From assembly GCF_029873475.1 (NCBI RefSeq), contig NZ_CP123499.1, positions 558,001-622,000 of the forward strand: a stretch of DNA of 64,000 nt, read 5' to 3'. Below, piece by piece: positions 45,465 to 54,504 of this stretch (position 1 is the first letter of the stretch; the number at the start of each line of letters is the position of its first letter). The notes beneath the pieces were generated by a model. That model had not been told where the DNA came from. It saw nothing but the letters and a program-made list of their open reading frames with translations, and did not search any database. Source of the DNA: Arsenophonus sp. aPb (GTDB lineage Bacteria; Pseudomonadota; Gammaproteobacteria; Enterobacterales; Enterobacteriaceae). The position numbers were made by a program, and so were the translations under genes.

Positions 45465-46310
45465 TTACTGCCGTGCTAATCGCATCATTGTTGGCTGGAA
45501 ATTCTCATTGCTACGCCAAGGGTTGATGTCCAGCCCGCCACGGCGTGTATAACGGGCATAAACGCTTAACTTATTTGGTTGACATAAATGAAGAATATCA
45601 TTGAAAATGCGCTCGACACATTGCTCATGAAATTCATTATGGTGTCTGAAAGAGACTAAATAGCGGAGTAGTTTTTCTCTATCAATTTTAGGGCCAAAAT
45701 AATGAATTTGTATGGAGCCCCAGTCAGGTTGGTTGGTAATTAAGCAATTAGATTTTAGCAGATGACTAACTAATGTTTCTTCTACCTGTATACTCTCAGT
45801 GGCATTTTTAAGATAATCACGATTAAATTCATAATCAGTAATTTCTATCTCTTGCTCATCAATACATTCACCAGGCAGATTATAAATAGTTTGATTGGTA
45901 AAAATGGTGAGTGGCTGTAATTTTACTGTCACTTCTCCTGCCGCGCATGCAGTCAGATCTTGGGTTAGTTGTTTTTCAACTTCTTGCCAGCTGATAAATT
46001 TTGTCTGATTGAAACTATTTAGATAGAGCTTAAAACTTTTAGATTCAATCAAATTTACGCTACTAGCATTAATGGTAACATGGCCGATAGCAACTTGCGG
46101 AACGCCTCGACTGTTTAGCCACGAAAGCTCATAGAGCGTCCAAATATCTGCGCCATGAAAAGGCAATTTATCTGATGATAATCCTAAGGGTTGTCGATTT
46201 AAGCGACGTGGAACAGCCTGCAGTAGATGGGGTGCATAGTTATCTTGATATTCGGTTTTTTTTCCGAGCGTTAGGTGTTGTAGCTCGCCATTATCTTGAT
46301 AAATTGGCAT
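45465..46310 (-). CDS. queF: NADPH-dependent 7-cyano-7-deazaguanine reductase QueF
   Basis: QueF reduces the nitrile preQ0 to preQ1 on the way to queuosine in tRNA. The 281 residues (E. coli 282) are the long, two-lobed enteric form: the N-terminal lobe carries ESKSFKLYLNSFNQTKF and the C-terminal lobe the catalytic Cys189 and Asp196 in SNCLITNQPDWGS, followed by SFRHHNEFHEQCVERIF. It is divergent from syd over 186 bases, as in E. coli. No preQ1 riboswitch is apparent upstream. Confidence 0.96.
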   Translation of the reverse strand: MPIYQDNGELQHLTLGKKTEYQDNYAPHLLQAVPRRLNRQPLGLSSDKLPFHGADIWTLYELSWLNSRGVPQVAIGHVTINASSVNLIESKSFKLYLNSFNQTKFISWQEVEKQLTQDLTACAAGEVTVKLQPLTIFTNQTIYNLPGECIDEQEIEITDYEFNRDYLKNATESIQVEETLVSHLLKSNCLITNQPDWGSIQIHYFGPKIDREKLLRYLVSFRHHNEFHEQCVERIFNDILHLCQPNKLSVYARYTRRGGLDINPWRSNENFQPTMMRLARQ

Positions 46311-46496
46311 AGAGTTCCTTCCTAAAAGAGAAAATCAGTAAGATAGTTGCTAGCTTAATCGATATATTAGAGTAAGCTTGTTGTTTAATGTATAGCTTAA
46401 CAACAAATTGCACAGATAGATAATAATACCTAATGATACTTTTATATATTAGAATGATTTATCTCTCTAATTCATCACTAATGAGAATAATCGACC

Positions 46497-47051
46497 ATGG
46501 AAGCAACGATTTCTCAGGCATTAAATGAACTTACCCAGCGTTATATTGCTTACTGGCAACAACAAACAGGTGGTTTACCGGCTAGTAATAGTTTTTACAG
46601 CATCCCTTCACCTTGTATAGAATATAGTAAAGATGAAGTCATCTATTGGTTACCTAAACCTTTTCCAATGCTAAATGAAAAGTTACATTCTGTTGAAAAA
46701 GCGTTGGATATCCATTTTTACCCTAATATTCATCAATTTTATACTACGCAATTAGCGGCTGATATGCGAGTAAGGTTTCAAGGTAGGCAACTTGATTTAA
46801 TTCAGGTATGGAATATGACAGACTATACTCGTTTACAAGAGAACTTAATTGGACATTTAATTACGCAAAAAAGACGTAGACTAACCCCAACTCTCTTTAT
46901 TGGCAGTTTAGATTCTGAATTTGAAATTATTTCTGTAGATAATATCACTGGCCAAGTTATATTAGAAACATTGGGTCAAACAATACGTAGCGTCTTAGCT
47001 GGTAACCTGATTGAATTTTTAAAACAACTTACTCCTGTAATTGAAGTGTAA
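46497..47051 (+). CDS. syd: SecY-interacting protein Syd
   Basis: Syd is a small acidic protein on the cytoplasmic face of the membrane that binds SecY and appears to check proper SecYEG assembly. The 184 residues (E. coli 181) keep the family blocks SPCIEYSKDEVIYW, HQFYTTQLAADMRVRFQG and RLQENLIGHLITQKR. The position divergent from queF and upstream of yqcC-truC is that of E. coli. About 800 bases separate it from yqcC, much of it the CsrB-like locus. Confidence 0.94.
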   Translation: MEATISQALNELTQRYIAYWQQQTGGLPASNSFYSIPSPCIEYSKDEVIYWLPKPFPMLNEKLHSVEKALDIHFYPNIHQFYTTQLAADMRVRFQGRQLDLIQVWNMTDYTRLQENLIGHLITQKRRRLTPTLFIGSLDSEFEIISVDNITGQVILETLGQTIRSVLAGNLIEFLKQLTPVIEV

Positions 47052-47077
47052 TGTAATTAAGATATTTACTTTTTTTT

Positions 47078-47095
47078 TGTGAGATATGGCTTACA
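47078..47095 (+). promoter_or_regulatory. GacA/UvrY-type box upstream of the CsrB-like RNA
   Basis: TGTGAG, six bases, CTTACA matches the GacA/UvrY consensus TGTAAG-N6-CTTACA with one mismatch. It starts 27 bases after syd and precedes the CsrB-like RNA on the same strand. BarA/UvrY is known to activate csrB in enterics. The spacing to the proposed start (about 350 bases) is longer than in E. coli (about 190). Confidence 0.55.
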
Positions 47096-47402
47096 AATTA
47101 TGTAAGTTATATCTGCGTTTATTGCTTTTTAAACCATGAGGCAAGATGAAATATTTTTTTATTTCAGTAGGATAAAAAAATATTCTGTAATTATCGAGAA
47201 AAAATGATTAAAAACTATTTTTTCTATTCTTGTGTTCCTCAGATAAATCCGACATTCTTATGCCCGCCGATAAGTTAGCATTTATCAAATGAACCATAAA
47301 TCGTAACGAGAAGTAGAAATAATCTAACAGCAGTTTATTGCACGCACTAGATTCAGTGATTGTTACTAATAATAAGTGGTGAATGAAAGTTTATTTTCTA
47401 AC
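47096..47402. other. Spacer between the GacA-type box and the CsrB-like RNA promoter
   Basis: No open frame or known element is visible. The stretch has almost no GGA triplets on the plus strand, so I do not extend the CsrB-like RNA into it, although its 5' end could lie here. Confidence 0.5.
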
Positions 47403-47430
47403 TTTGAAATTATTAGATGTTTAATAATAT
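47403..47430 (+). promoter_or_regulatory. Possible promoter of the CsrB-like RNA
   Basis: TTTGAA (47403-47408) and TAATAT (47425-47430) are 16 bases apart. Transcription would start near 47437, just before the first GGGA hairpin. The match is moderate in AT-rich DNA. Confidence 0.4.
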
Positions 47431-47436
47431 AGAGAA

Positions 47437-47611
47437 ATAAGAAGGGTAGTGTTAGGGATAACGAATGATAAGTATGATTGCTTACAGATAACTACCTCGT
47501 AAATAGTAGGAAGATCTATTCAGCAGGATGCTGATGATGCAGGATGCATAATATTCTATTTAATAACGTTACATATTATATAACCAGTCGATTTTATAGG
47601 CTGGTTTTTTT
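47437..47611 (+). ncRNA. csrB: CsrB-like small RNA (CsrA-sequestering), short form
   Basis: In E. coli csrB lies between syd and yqcC on the same strand as both, as here. Two tandem hairpins show exact CAGGATG repeats: TCAGC-AGGAT-GCTGA at 47520-47534 and ATGC-AGGAT-GCAT at 47537-47549. A third hairpin has GGGA in its loop (GTTA-GGGA-TAAC, about 47451-47462) and a fourth GGA lies near 47509. A terminator, AACCAGTC (47582-47589) with GGCTGGTT (47599-47606) and a T-run, ends it. About 175 nt and four GGA motifs is far fewer than the roughly 20 of E. coli CsrB, so it is reduced or only partly delimited. The 5' end is uncertain. Confidence 0.55.
47582..47611 (+). terminator. Rho-independent terminator of the CsrB-like RNA
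   Basis: This is an 8-pair stem with one G-U pair and a 9-base loop, followed by seven T. It lies 245 bases before yqcC and more than 500 bases after syd, so it must end an RNA arising in the gap or a long syd transcript. Confidence 0.85.
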
Positions 47612-47856
47612 ATGGTTAAGATAGTTTTACAAAAGATTATTTTAATGTCTCAGTCGCTAATAAAAATATAACATTATAAGTCAGTAATGTTATTCATAAT
47701 TAATAAGTGTATTTTGATTGATTAAAATTTTATAGATTGGCCGTTTTATTAAGATTTATTTATGCGTAATAAAATTAATATCGCAGGCTGCTTTTTTGTT
47801 TGATAGCTAATAATGTTATGATTCATTTATTTTTACTTATGATAATAGTGTAGGAA

Positions 47857-48198
47857 ATGAATATTAATTTGTTAGTTATAGAAAAACTTCGTCTCATTGA
47901 AGCTGAAATGAAAAATCTTAATCTTTGGAGTAATACACCGCCGCCAGCGGAAGCTTTTGCTAGTCATTTGCCTTTTGCCATTGACACCATGGAGGCACAT
48001 GAATGGTTGCAATGGGTACTATTACCTAAACTCTATAAGATTATTGAACAAGATATTGCTTTACCAAACGTATTCGCTATCACTCCCTATTTTGAAGAAA
48101 TCTATAAAAGAGAACAAGATGGGCGCTATTGCCAATTATTGGCATATTTACATGCGTTAGATAAAATTTTTGCACAAGGTAACATAACGGATGCTTGA
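47857..48198 (+). CDS. yqcC: YqcC family protein (DUF446)
   Basis: YqcC is a small helical protein of unknown function, found next to truC throughout enterics. The 113 residues (E. coli 109) keep the family core TMEAHEWLQWVLLPKL near 44-59 and PNVFAITPYFEE. The ATG follows AGGAA by about 3 bases, a close but usable spacing. It overlaps truC by 8 bases, indicating translational coupling. Confidence 0.92.
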   Translation: MNINLLVIEKLRLIEAEMKNLNLWSNTPPPAEAFASHLPFAIDTMEAHEWLQWVLLPKLYKIIEQDIALPNVFAITPYFEEIYKREQDGRYCQLLAYLHALDKIFAQGNITDA

Positions 48199-48946
48199 AG
48201 TGCTTTTTCAGGATCAGCATTTGATAGCAATACACAAACCCGCTGGATGGCTTGTACATCGGAGTTGGCTTGATCGTCATGAAACTCGTTTTGTCATGCA
48301 AACAGTGCGTGATCAAATTGGTCAGTATGTTTTTCCTGTTCACCGTTTAGATAAACCAACTTCAGGGGTGTTATTGATGGCGCTTTCTAGTGAAGTTGCC
48401 TGCCTTTTAGCGCAGCAATTTGAGCACCATGCAGTAGAAAAAAAGTATCACGCGATCGTACGGGGCTATATTAATGGAGCTGGTATTATTGACTATCCAC
48501 TGAAGGAGGAAAAAGATAAAATTGCTGACAAATATGCTAGCAGAATACGCCAACCTCAATCGTGTATTACTCATTATTTGCCATTGGCTAGAGTTGAATG
48601 TCCGATAGAGATAGGTCGTTATCCTACTTCACGTTTCTCTCTGTTAGCGCTGAAGCCGAAGACGGGTCGCAAGCATCAATTAAGACGTCATATGGCACAT
48701 ATACGTCACCCTATAATTGGTGATACTACCCATGGCGATCTGCGTCAAAATCGGGGTGTTGCACACCATTTTGCTACCAGCCGTTTAATGTTACATGCGA
48801 GTTATTTATCTTTTAAGCATCCAATGACAGGTGATAAATTGCAGCTGATAGCAAAGTGGGATGATGCTTGGATGCATTTGTTATCACAGTTTGGTTGGTT
48901 AGGTATTGTGCCTGAACTCGAGAGTCAACATTCATCGAAGGTATAA
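48191..48946 (+). CDS. truC: tRNA pseudouridine(65) synthase TruC
   Basis: TruC makes pseudouridine 65 in tRNA-Ile1 and tRNA-Asp. The 251 residues (E. coli 260) have the RluA-family catalytic motif HRLDKPTSGVLL with Asp54, and KTGRKHQLRRHMAHIRHPIIGD in the C-terminal half. It overlaps yqcC. In E. coli the flavodoxin gene yqcA follows; here the next gene is the convergent yaeH, which marks a junction between E. coli-like blocks. Confidence 0.95.
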   Translation: MLEVLFQDQHLIAIHKPAGWLVHRSWLDRHETRFVMQTVRDQIGQYVFPVHRLDKPTSGVLLMALSSEVACLLAQQFEHHAVEKKYHAIVRGYINGAGIIDYPLKEEKDKIADKYASRIRQPQSCITHYLPLARVECPIEIGRYPTSRFSLLALKPKTGRKHQLRRHMAHIRHPIIGDTTHGDLRQNRGVAHHFATSRLMLHASYLSFKHPMTGDKLQLIAKWDDAWMHLLSQFGWLGIVPELESQHSSKV

Positions 48947-49043
48947 ATTTTAATACTAATAGTTATGCTAGTTTGTTTAAGTGAAATGTAATTTGGCTTA
49001 ACAGCCAGTTAGTATTAGCATAAATAAGCTAGCTGTGGATTTT

Positions 49044-49415
49044 TCAGGAGAGCTTTTTTAAATCTGATTTAATTTCAGCAATTTTGCTTATTACTACAGA
49101 TTCTAAATGACATAAATCATTTAATATCTTACTTTTTAAATCATGTTTGGTTTGGTCATGTTGACAAATTTGATTTAATTCTTCGATCACATCCTGTAGG
49201 TGGAGATTAATTTCATTGATTTCTTTGAGATTATTGTCAAGATTAATCAGCTTTCGTTGCAGTGGATATTTGAATTTTACGCTTTTAGCATAATGTTCAT
49301 CTTTATCTTTGCGAAAATAGATCTTTAGAATGTCATGGTTAGCTTCTTGGCGAAGGGTGTAGTGATCGATATCTTTAGGTTGAGTAATACCTAAACTTTT
49401 TAGATTATCATACAT
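49044..49415 (-). CDS. yaeH: YaeH family protein (DUF3461, UPF0325)
   Basis: This small conserved cytoplasmic protein has no established function. The 123 residues (E. coli 128) start MYDNLKSLGIT and keep YTLRQEANHDILKIYFRKDK and the coiled-coil-like C-terminus LCHLESVVISKIAEIKSDLKKL. A few residues are lost in the middle loop compared with E. coli. It lies next to dapD on the same strand (98 bases), as in E. coli, which supports the assignment. Confidence 0.93.
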   Translation of the reverse strand: MYDNLKSLGITQPKDIDHYTLRQEANHDILKIYFRKDKDEHYAKSVKFKYPLQRKLINLDNNLKEINEINLHLQDVIEELNQICQHDQTKHDLKSKILNDLCHLESVVISKIAEIKSDLKKLS

Positions 49416-49513
49416 ATTATTATTGCTGGAATAAGGTTATTTAACAATTATTATAGGTTAGCATAATAATAAGAATAAGCGGATAGATAACTAATAATCC
49501 GCTATGATATTTT

Positions 49514-50338
49514 TTAGTCTATTGTTCTTAGTAATTCATTAATGCCAACTTTCTTCCTGGTTTTCTCATCGACTTTTTTGACAATAATCGCGCAATATAG
49601 GCTATAGTTGCCATTTTGGGCCGGTAAGTTACCTGCGACGACGACAGAGCCGGCCGGAATTCGGCCATAGAGAATTTCACCAGTTTCCCTATCATAAATT
49701 TTGGTACTCTGGCCAATATAGACCCCCATTGAAATAACCGAGCCTTCTTCAACAATCACACCCTCAACAATTTCAGAGCGAGCACCAATAAAACAGTTAT
49801 CTTCGATAATGGTTGGATTAGCTTGTAAGGGTTCTAGCACACCACCAATACCTACACCACCGGATAAGTGAACATTTTTACCGATTTGCGCACATGAGCC
49901 AACCGTGGCCCAGGTATCTATCATGGATCCTTCGTCAATATAGGCACCAATATTAACATAGGAGGGCATTAAAACGGTATTTCGAGCGATATACGCGCCT
50001 TTTCGTGCCGTTGCAGGTGGAACAACTCTAAATCCTTCTTGTTGAAAACGGGCATGATCATAGTCAGCAAATTTCATGGCTACTTTGTCAAAATAGCGGC
50101 TTTCTGCGCCTTCGATTAATCGATTATTATTGATACGAAAAGAGAGTAGCACGGCTTTTTTTAGCCATTGATGAGTTATCCATTGTCCATCGATCTTATC
50201 AGCGACTCTTAACTGACCTTTATCAAGTTGGTTTATAACCTGATTGATTGCATCACTTAATTGAACATCGGTCGTCGCCGGTGTGATTTCTGCCCGATGT
50301 TCAAAAGCATTTTCAATAATGGTTTTAAGTTGCTCCAT
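49514..50338 (-). CDS. dapD: Tetrahydrodipicolinate N-succinyltransferase
   Basis: DapD succinylates tetrahydrodipicolinate in the lysine and diaminopimelate pathway, which supplies peptidoglycan. From ATG 50338 it has 274 residues, the E. coli length. The middle part is a left-handed beta helix of hexapeptide repeats (VNIGAYIDEG, IGKNVHLSGGVGIGGV, VEEGSVISMGVYIG). A second ATG four codons upstream (50350) is in frame but its GAGG abuts the codon, so I prefer the shorter form. It lies 27 bases after glnD. Confidence 0.95.
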   Translation of the reverse strand: MEQLKTIIENAFEHRAEITPATTDVQLSDAINQVINQLDKGQLRVADKIDGQWITHQWLKKAVLLSFRINNNRLIEGAESRYFDKVAMKFADYDHARFQQEGFRVVPPATARKGAYIARNTVLMPSYVNIGAYIDEGSMIDTWATVGSCAQIGKNVHLSGGVGIGGVLEPLQANPTIIEDNCFIGARSEIVEGVIVEEGSVISMGVYIGQSTKIYDRETGEILYGRIPAGSVVVAGNLPAQNGNYSLYCAIIVKKVDEKTRKKVGINELLRTID

Positions 50339-50364
50339 AAAATTACTCATCCTCTGGGTTGTTA

Positions 50365-53028
50365 TTATTTAACATGTTTACTTTTTTCTTTGTTTATTGA
50401 AGTCAGGGTTTGTGCTAATTTTTCTGCCAGCTTTTGTTGTCTATTTTGATCAAGTGCTTGGTTGTTTTGATCAGTAAGTACAAACAAATCCTCAACTCTT
50501 TCACCAATCGTTGTGATTCTGGCTCCGTGTAAAAGTACGGCCATTTCAGTAAATATATTACCGATCTGTGCCAATAATCCGGGTTGATCGAGGGCAATAA
50601 GTTCCATATAAGTTCGTCTAGCATTTTGATTGGGCAGAAAATGAACTTTAGTAGGTACATTAAAATGGCGAAATCTATGATGGACGTTACGCCTTTTCAA
50701 TGTATTGCTATCTGAAGTTTTAATAACTTTTAATAAAGCTTGGCGAATATTTTCATAGCGATCTTTAGCCAGAGGTTGTCCTTTAGGATCTAAGACCACA
50801 AAAGTATCCATCGTCATATTATCTTTGTTAGTAAAGATTTGAGCGCTGTGAATATTAAGATTTCGTCTATCAAGTTCTCCAGCAACGGCGGCAAATAGTG
50901 AAGGCCGATCTGGACACCAGATAAAAATTTCAGTACCACCATGAATAGATATTGTACTGATCAATATTAGCGGTTCATTTAAATTATGTTTTAATAGAGC
51001 GCTGGCGTGCCAGGCAAGTTGCTGTGGATTATGACGTAAAAAATAATCAGCATGGCAGCGTGACCATAATTTTTTCAGTTCACCTTCATCAATATTTTTT
51101 TCACGTAGTTGGGTTAACGCTTGCAGGCGATGGAGTTGGATACGTTGACGTAAAGTAGGTATTGCTTGTGTACCTTGATTTAATTGATTTTTAGTTAACA
51201 GATACAGCTCTTTTAAAAGACTCTGTTTCCAGCTATTCCATAAGGTATTATTGGTTGCGCATATATCGGCAACAGTCAGGCACAGAAGATAATCTAGACG
51301 GTTTATTGATTTTATTTCACTGGCAAATTGTTTAATAACCACAGGATCTTGAATATCACGCCGTTGGGCGGTCACTGACATCAAAAGATGTTGACGTACA
51401 AGCCAGGCAATTAAGGATGAATCATGCTCAGAGAGGCCGTGGGCTAGGGCAAATTGCTTTGCATCTTTTGCGCCCAGTTCAGAGTGATCTTCTTTTCTAC
51501 CTTTAGCGATATCATGGAACATAGCCGCCAGACGTAAAATTTCAGGCTGAGCAAGCTTAGCATAAATGGCAACGCATAAAGGGTGTTGGCTATTATTTTT
51601 TTCATCAGCAAATTGATCAAGTTTTTGTAATACGCGAATAGTATGTTCATCGACGGTGTAAGCATGAAAAAGATCAAATTGCATTTGTCCAACTATATTT
51701 TGCCAAACCGGCATGTAAGCGCTGAGTACATCATGTAAGTGCATGGGAACAATGGCACCTTTTACCGCTCTAGGATGGCGCAGAATAGTAATAAAAATTT
51801 CACGAGCAAGCGGGATTTCACACAGAGGTTTAGCCAGTTTTTGACAAGCAAGCCGTAATTGACGTAACGTAGCCGAGTATATTCCTTGAATATTTATATG
51901 TTCGGCCATTTGATAAAATAGCCGTAATATGGCAGCGGGCTCACGCTGGAAAAGTGTACTGTCAATCAGATCGATCAGATCTCCTCTAAGTTGAAAGTCA
52001 TGATCAAGTTTATGTGGTGCAGTTAGGTTTTTTTCGCTAAGAATAGCTTCATCAAACAGTTGTAGCAGCATGCTATTGAGTTCTCGGACACGTCGTGTGG
52101 CACGATAGTAATCTTTCATCATTTGCTCAACGGATTGATTGCCTTCACCTTGATAACCGAGTAAGTGGGCAACATTTAATTGATGTTCAAATAATAGGCG
52201 ATTATCATAACGTTTGATTATTAAATGCAGCGCAAATCGGATACGAAGTAAAAAATTTAGACATATTTTTAACTCGCGATATTCTGCTGGGTTTAGAAAG
52301 CCGAAATGAACTGTCTGCTCAATTGTAGTTGTGCCAAAATGTCTGCGAGCGATCCATAACAATATATGAATGTCACGTAAGCCGCCGGGGCTACTTTTGA
52401 TATCTGGCTCAAGATTGTAACTAGTACTGTGATAACGTTGGTGGCGTAGGTGTTGTTCATTACGTTTGGCGGCAAAAAACTTATCAGATGGCCAAAAATC
52501 ATCGCTAAATATGGCTTGCTGTAACGCTCGAAACAGAGATTGATCGCCACAAATTAACCTTGATTCAAATAAATTAGTTGCAATCGACAGATCTGCCTGT
52601 CCTGCTTGTAAACACTCTTCTAATGTACGTACACTATGACCAATTTGGAAACCTAAATCCCATAATAGTGTAATAAATTGACCTATCTTAGCTGTGATAG
52701 TGGTAGCTAAAGGATGCTGACTTAAAATTAATAAGTCTATATCTGACAGCGGATGTAATTCTTGTCGACCATAACCGCCTACTGCAATTAAAGATAATTG
52801 AGGAATTGCTGCAAAACCATGAATCTGCCAAAGACGCTGTAACAATTTATCAAGATAATGGCTACGCATGGCAATAAGTTCAGCGGCCGCAACACCCTGT
52901 TTAAAAGATTGTTCTAACCATTTTTGCAAGCGCTCTACCTGTTGTTTTAATAAAGGTAAAGTAAACTCTTCTTGAGATAATTTATCAAGAGAAAGGATGA
53001 GCGGGACAGGTTGATTACTTTTCATCAT
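50365..53028 (-). CDS. glnD: Bifunctional uridylyltransferase/uridylyl-removing enzyme GlnD
   Basis: GlnD senses glutamine and adds or removes UMP on PII proteins, which sets glutamine synthetase activity and Ntr gene expression. The 887 residues (E. coli 890) contain the nucleotidyltransferase motif GGYGRQELHPLSDIDLLIL at 84-102, an HD hydrolase domain (AAMFHDIAKGRKEDHSELG near 510) and two C-terminal ACT domains (ATVAGELDRR-type region near 720 and IALDQPGLLAQIGNIF near 835). All parts look intact. Order map-glnD-dapD is enteric. Confidence 0.96.
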   Translation of the reverse strand: MMKSNQPVPLILSLDKLSQEEFTLPLLKQQVERLQKWLEQSFKQGVAAAELIAMRSHYLDKLLQRLWQIHGFAAIPQLSLIAVGGYGRQELHPLSDIDLLILSQHPLATTITAKIGQFITLLWDLGFQIGHSVRTLEECLQAGQADLSIATNLFESRLICGDQSLFRALQQAIFSDDFWPSDKFFAAKRNEQHLRHQRYHSTSYNLEPDIKSSPGGLRDIHILLWIARRHFGTTTIEQTVHFGFLNPAEYRELKICLNFLLRIRFALHLIIKRYDNRLLFEHQLNVAHLLGYQGEGNQSVEQMMKDYYRATRRVRELNSMLLQLFDEAILSEKNLTAPHKLDHDFQLRGDLIDLIDSTLFQREPAAILRLFYQMAEHINIQGIYSATLRQLRLACQKLAKPLCEIPLAREIFITILRHPRAVKGAIVPMHLHDVLSAYMPVWQNIVGQMQFDLFHAYTVDEHTIRVLQKLDQFADEKNNSQHPLCVAIYAKLAQPEILRLAAMFHDIAKGRKEDHSELGAKDAKQFALAHGLSEHDSSLIAWLVRQHLLMSVTAQRRDIQDPVVIKQFASEIKSINRLDYLLCLTVADICATNNTLWNSWKQSLLKELYLLTKNQLNQGTQAIPTLRQRIQLHRLQALTQLREKNIDEGELKKLWSRCHADYFLRHNPQQLAWHASALLKHNLNEPLILISTISIHGGTEIFIWCPDRPSLFAAVAGELDRRNLNIHSAQIFTNKDNMTMDTFVVLDPKGQPLAKDRYENIRQALLKVIKTSDSNTLKRRNVHHRFRHFNVPTKVHFLPNQNARRTYMELIALDQPGLLAQIGNIFTEMAVLLHGARITTIGERVEDLFVLTDQNNQALDQNRQQKLAEKLAQTLTSINKEKSKHVK

Positions 53029-53125
53029 GGTTGCGTAACCGAAATTGCTGCAGGAGATCTGATTATGAGATCGCTAATAAATGGTATTAATAAACAATAA
53101 AAAATAGTAAAACAATATCATTCAC

Positions 53126-53151
53126 ATAAAAGCCTCCAAAATTATGGAGGC
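53126..53151 (-). terminator. Rho-independent terminator after map
   Basis: On the minus strand GCCTCC (53146-53151) and GGAGGC (53132-53137) form a 6-pair stem with an 8-base loop, followed by TTTTATG. It begins 12 bases after the map stop and separates map from glnD. Confidence 0.8.
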
Positions 53152-53162
53152 CAAGCAGAAAA

Positions 53163-53960
53163 TTATTTATTCACTAATATAGCCGAAATAAATGGTTCTT
53201 CTTCTTTTCGCAAGGTTAAAATTTCACACCCATCGTCGGTGACAGCTAATGTATGTTCATATTGTGCTGACCAACCTCGATCTTTTGTTTTTACTGTCCA
53301 GCCATCTTTCATCGTTCTAATACGATGATCGCCGGTATTTACCATCGGTTCGATAGTAAACGTCATGCCTTTTTGCAGTATTACACCGCCGTCATCAGCA
53401 TCGTAATGTAATACTTGAGGTTCTTCATGAAAAACTTGACCAATACCATGGCCACAATATTCACGCACAACCGAAAAATGATGTTGTTCAACAAAATTCT
53501 GAATTGCCTGACCTATCGTCCGTAAACGAATACCCGGTTTGACCATTTTTAAGGCAAGATAAAGGCTTTCCTGTGTTACCTTACATAACCGTTCGCCTTG
53601 GATAGTTGGTTTACCGACAATGAACATCTTGGACGTGTCGCCATGGAAGCCATTTTTAATCACGGTAACATCAATATTAATGATATCACCTTCTTTTAAG
53701 ATTTTTTCATCACTCGGAATACCATGGCAAATAACATCGTTAACAGAGGTACAAATAGACTTAGGGAAGCCATGGTAATTTAAACAGGCTGGAATAGCTT
53801 GCTGTTTTTCGACAATATGGGAGTGACAGATACGATCAAGTTCTCCGGTGGAAACGCCCGGTCTTATGTAAGGTTCAATAATTTCTAACACTTCTGCTGC
53901 CAAATGTCCGGCGATACGCATTTTCTGAATATCTTCTTCCGTTTTAATTGAGATAGCCAT
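53163..53960 (-). CDS. map: Methionine aminopeptidase
   Basis: Map removes the initiator methionine from nascent proteins when the second residue is small. The 265 residues (E. coli 264) carry the pita-bread metal ligands at the E. coli positions: D97 (NIDVTV), D108 (HGDTS), H171 (CGHGIGQVFHEEP), then Glu in TIEPMV and QYEHTL. It is divergent from rpsB across 544 bases, as in E. coli, and ends in its own terminator. Confidence 0.96.
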   Translation of the reverse strand: MAISIKTEEDIQKMRIAGHLAAEVLEIIEPYIRPGVSTGELDRICHSHIVEKQQAIPACLNYHGFPKSICTSVNDVICHGIPSDEKILKEGDIINIDVTVIKNGFHGDTSKMFIVGKPTIQGERLCKVTQESLYLALKMVKPGIRLRTIGQAIQNFVEQHHFSVVREYCGHGIGQVFHEEPQVLHYDADDGGVILQKGMTFTIEPMVNTGDHRIRTMKDGWTVKTKDRGWSAQYEHTLAVTDDGCEILTLRKEEEPFISAILVNK

Positions 53961-54306
53961 GAATTCTGCCTATTTATGCTGTTCTAAGTGAGTAATAAAA
54001 CACTTATCAGCCAATTATGTTGATTAAATATAAATAATGTATGTTGACGGTTATGTTAGCAGCGAAGCGCGGTTATGCCAACTAACGACTTAACATATCA
54101 ATTTTTTTTAAAATATGAAAATAGCCAAAAAGTAATGTTCGGTTATTTTAAATTGAATTATTGTTAGTGAGCGGCGAAAAAAATTATAAAAATTATGGCA
54201 TTAACAACAACACACAATAAAATATTGTCATAGTGAATTTTATTCAGCTAAATGACTTAAGTGCAGAAAAATATAACTATGGGTGGTGTTTTATCTTATT
54301 TTATGG
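53961..54306. other. AT-rich divergent region between map and the rpsB promoter
   Basis: No open frame or RNA gene is visible. The region should hold the leftward map promoter and sequences upstream of the rpsB promoter. Several A/T runs near 54108-54136 could act as upstream elements; this is inference. Confidence 0.5.
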
Positions 54307-54312
54307 TATAAA
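54307..54312 (+). promoter_or_regulatory. Probable rpsB-tsf promoter, -10 element
   Basis: TATAAA is followed by the GC-rich GCGCGCCGG, a discriminator type typical of ribosomal-protein and stable RNA promoters. I could not fix a convincing -35. The start would be near 54320, giving a leader of about 185 bases. Confidence 0.5.
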
Positions 54313-54319
54313 GCGCGCC

Positions 54320-54504
54320 GGCATTCTGCGTATTTTCACTGTAGAAAAGGCAGATTGGCACTAACATAAACTTAACTGTGTTATAACACACACAGATCGG
54401 CACATTTTCCGGGGTGCTCTTATGTAGGAAGCCCTACAGCTAATGAGTCGGGGAATGGGATCTGTGGAGGCATAACCCCAATTTACTAAATTATAGAGGT
54501 TTAA
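54320..54504 (+). promoter_or_regulatory. rpsB leader (S2 autoregulatory / t44-type 5' UTR)
   Basis: The leader ahead of rpsB contains GATCGGCACATTTTCCGGGG near 54394-54413 and GTGGAGGCATAACCCC near 54465-54480. I remember these as conserved in enteric rpsB leaders, where S2 represses its own synthesis and the t44 (tff) RNA is annotated. GGGGT and ACCCC can close a large structured domain. The family assignment is from memory and position. Confidence 0.55.

Noticed and set aside
48994..49007. Short hairpin TGGCT-TAAC-AGCCA between convergent truC and yaeH.
   Set aside because: Five pairs and no T-tract on either strand.
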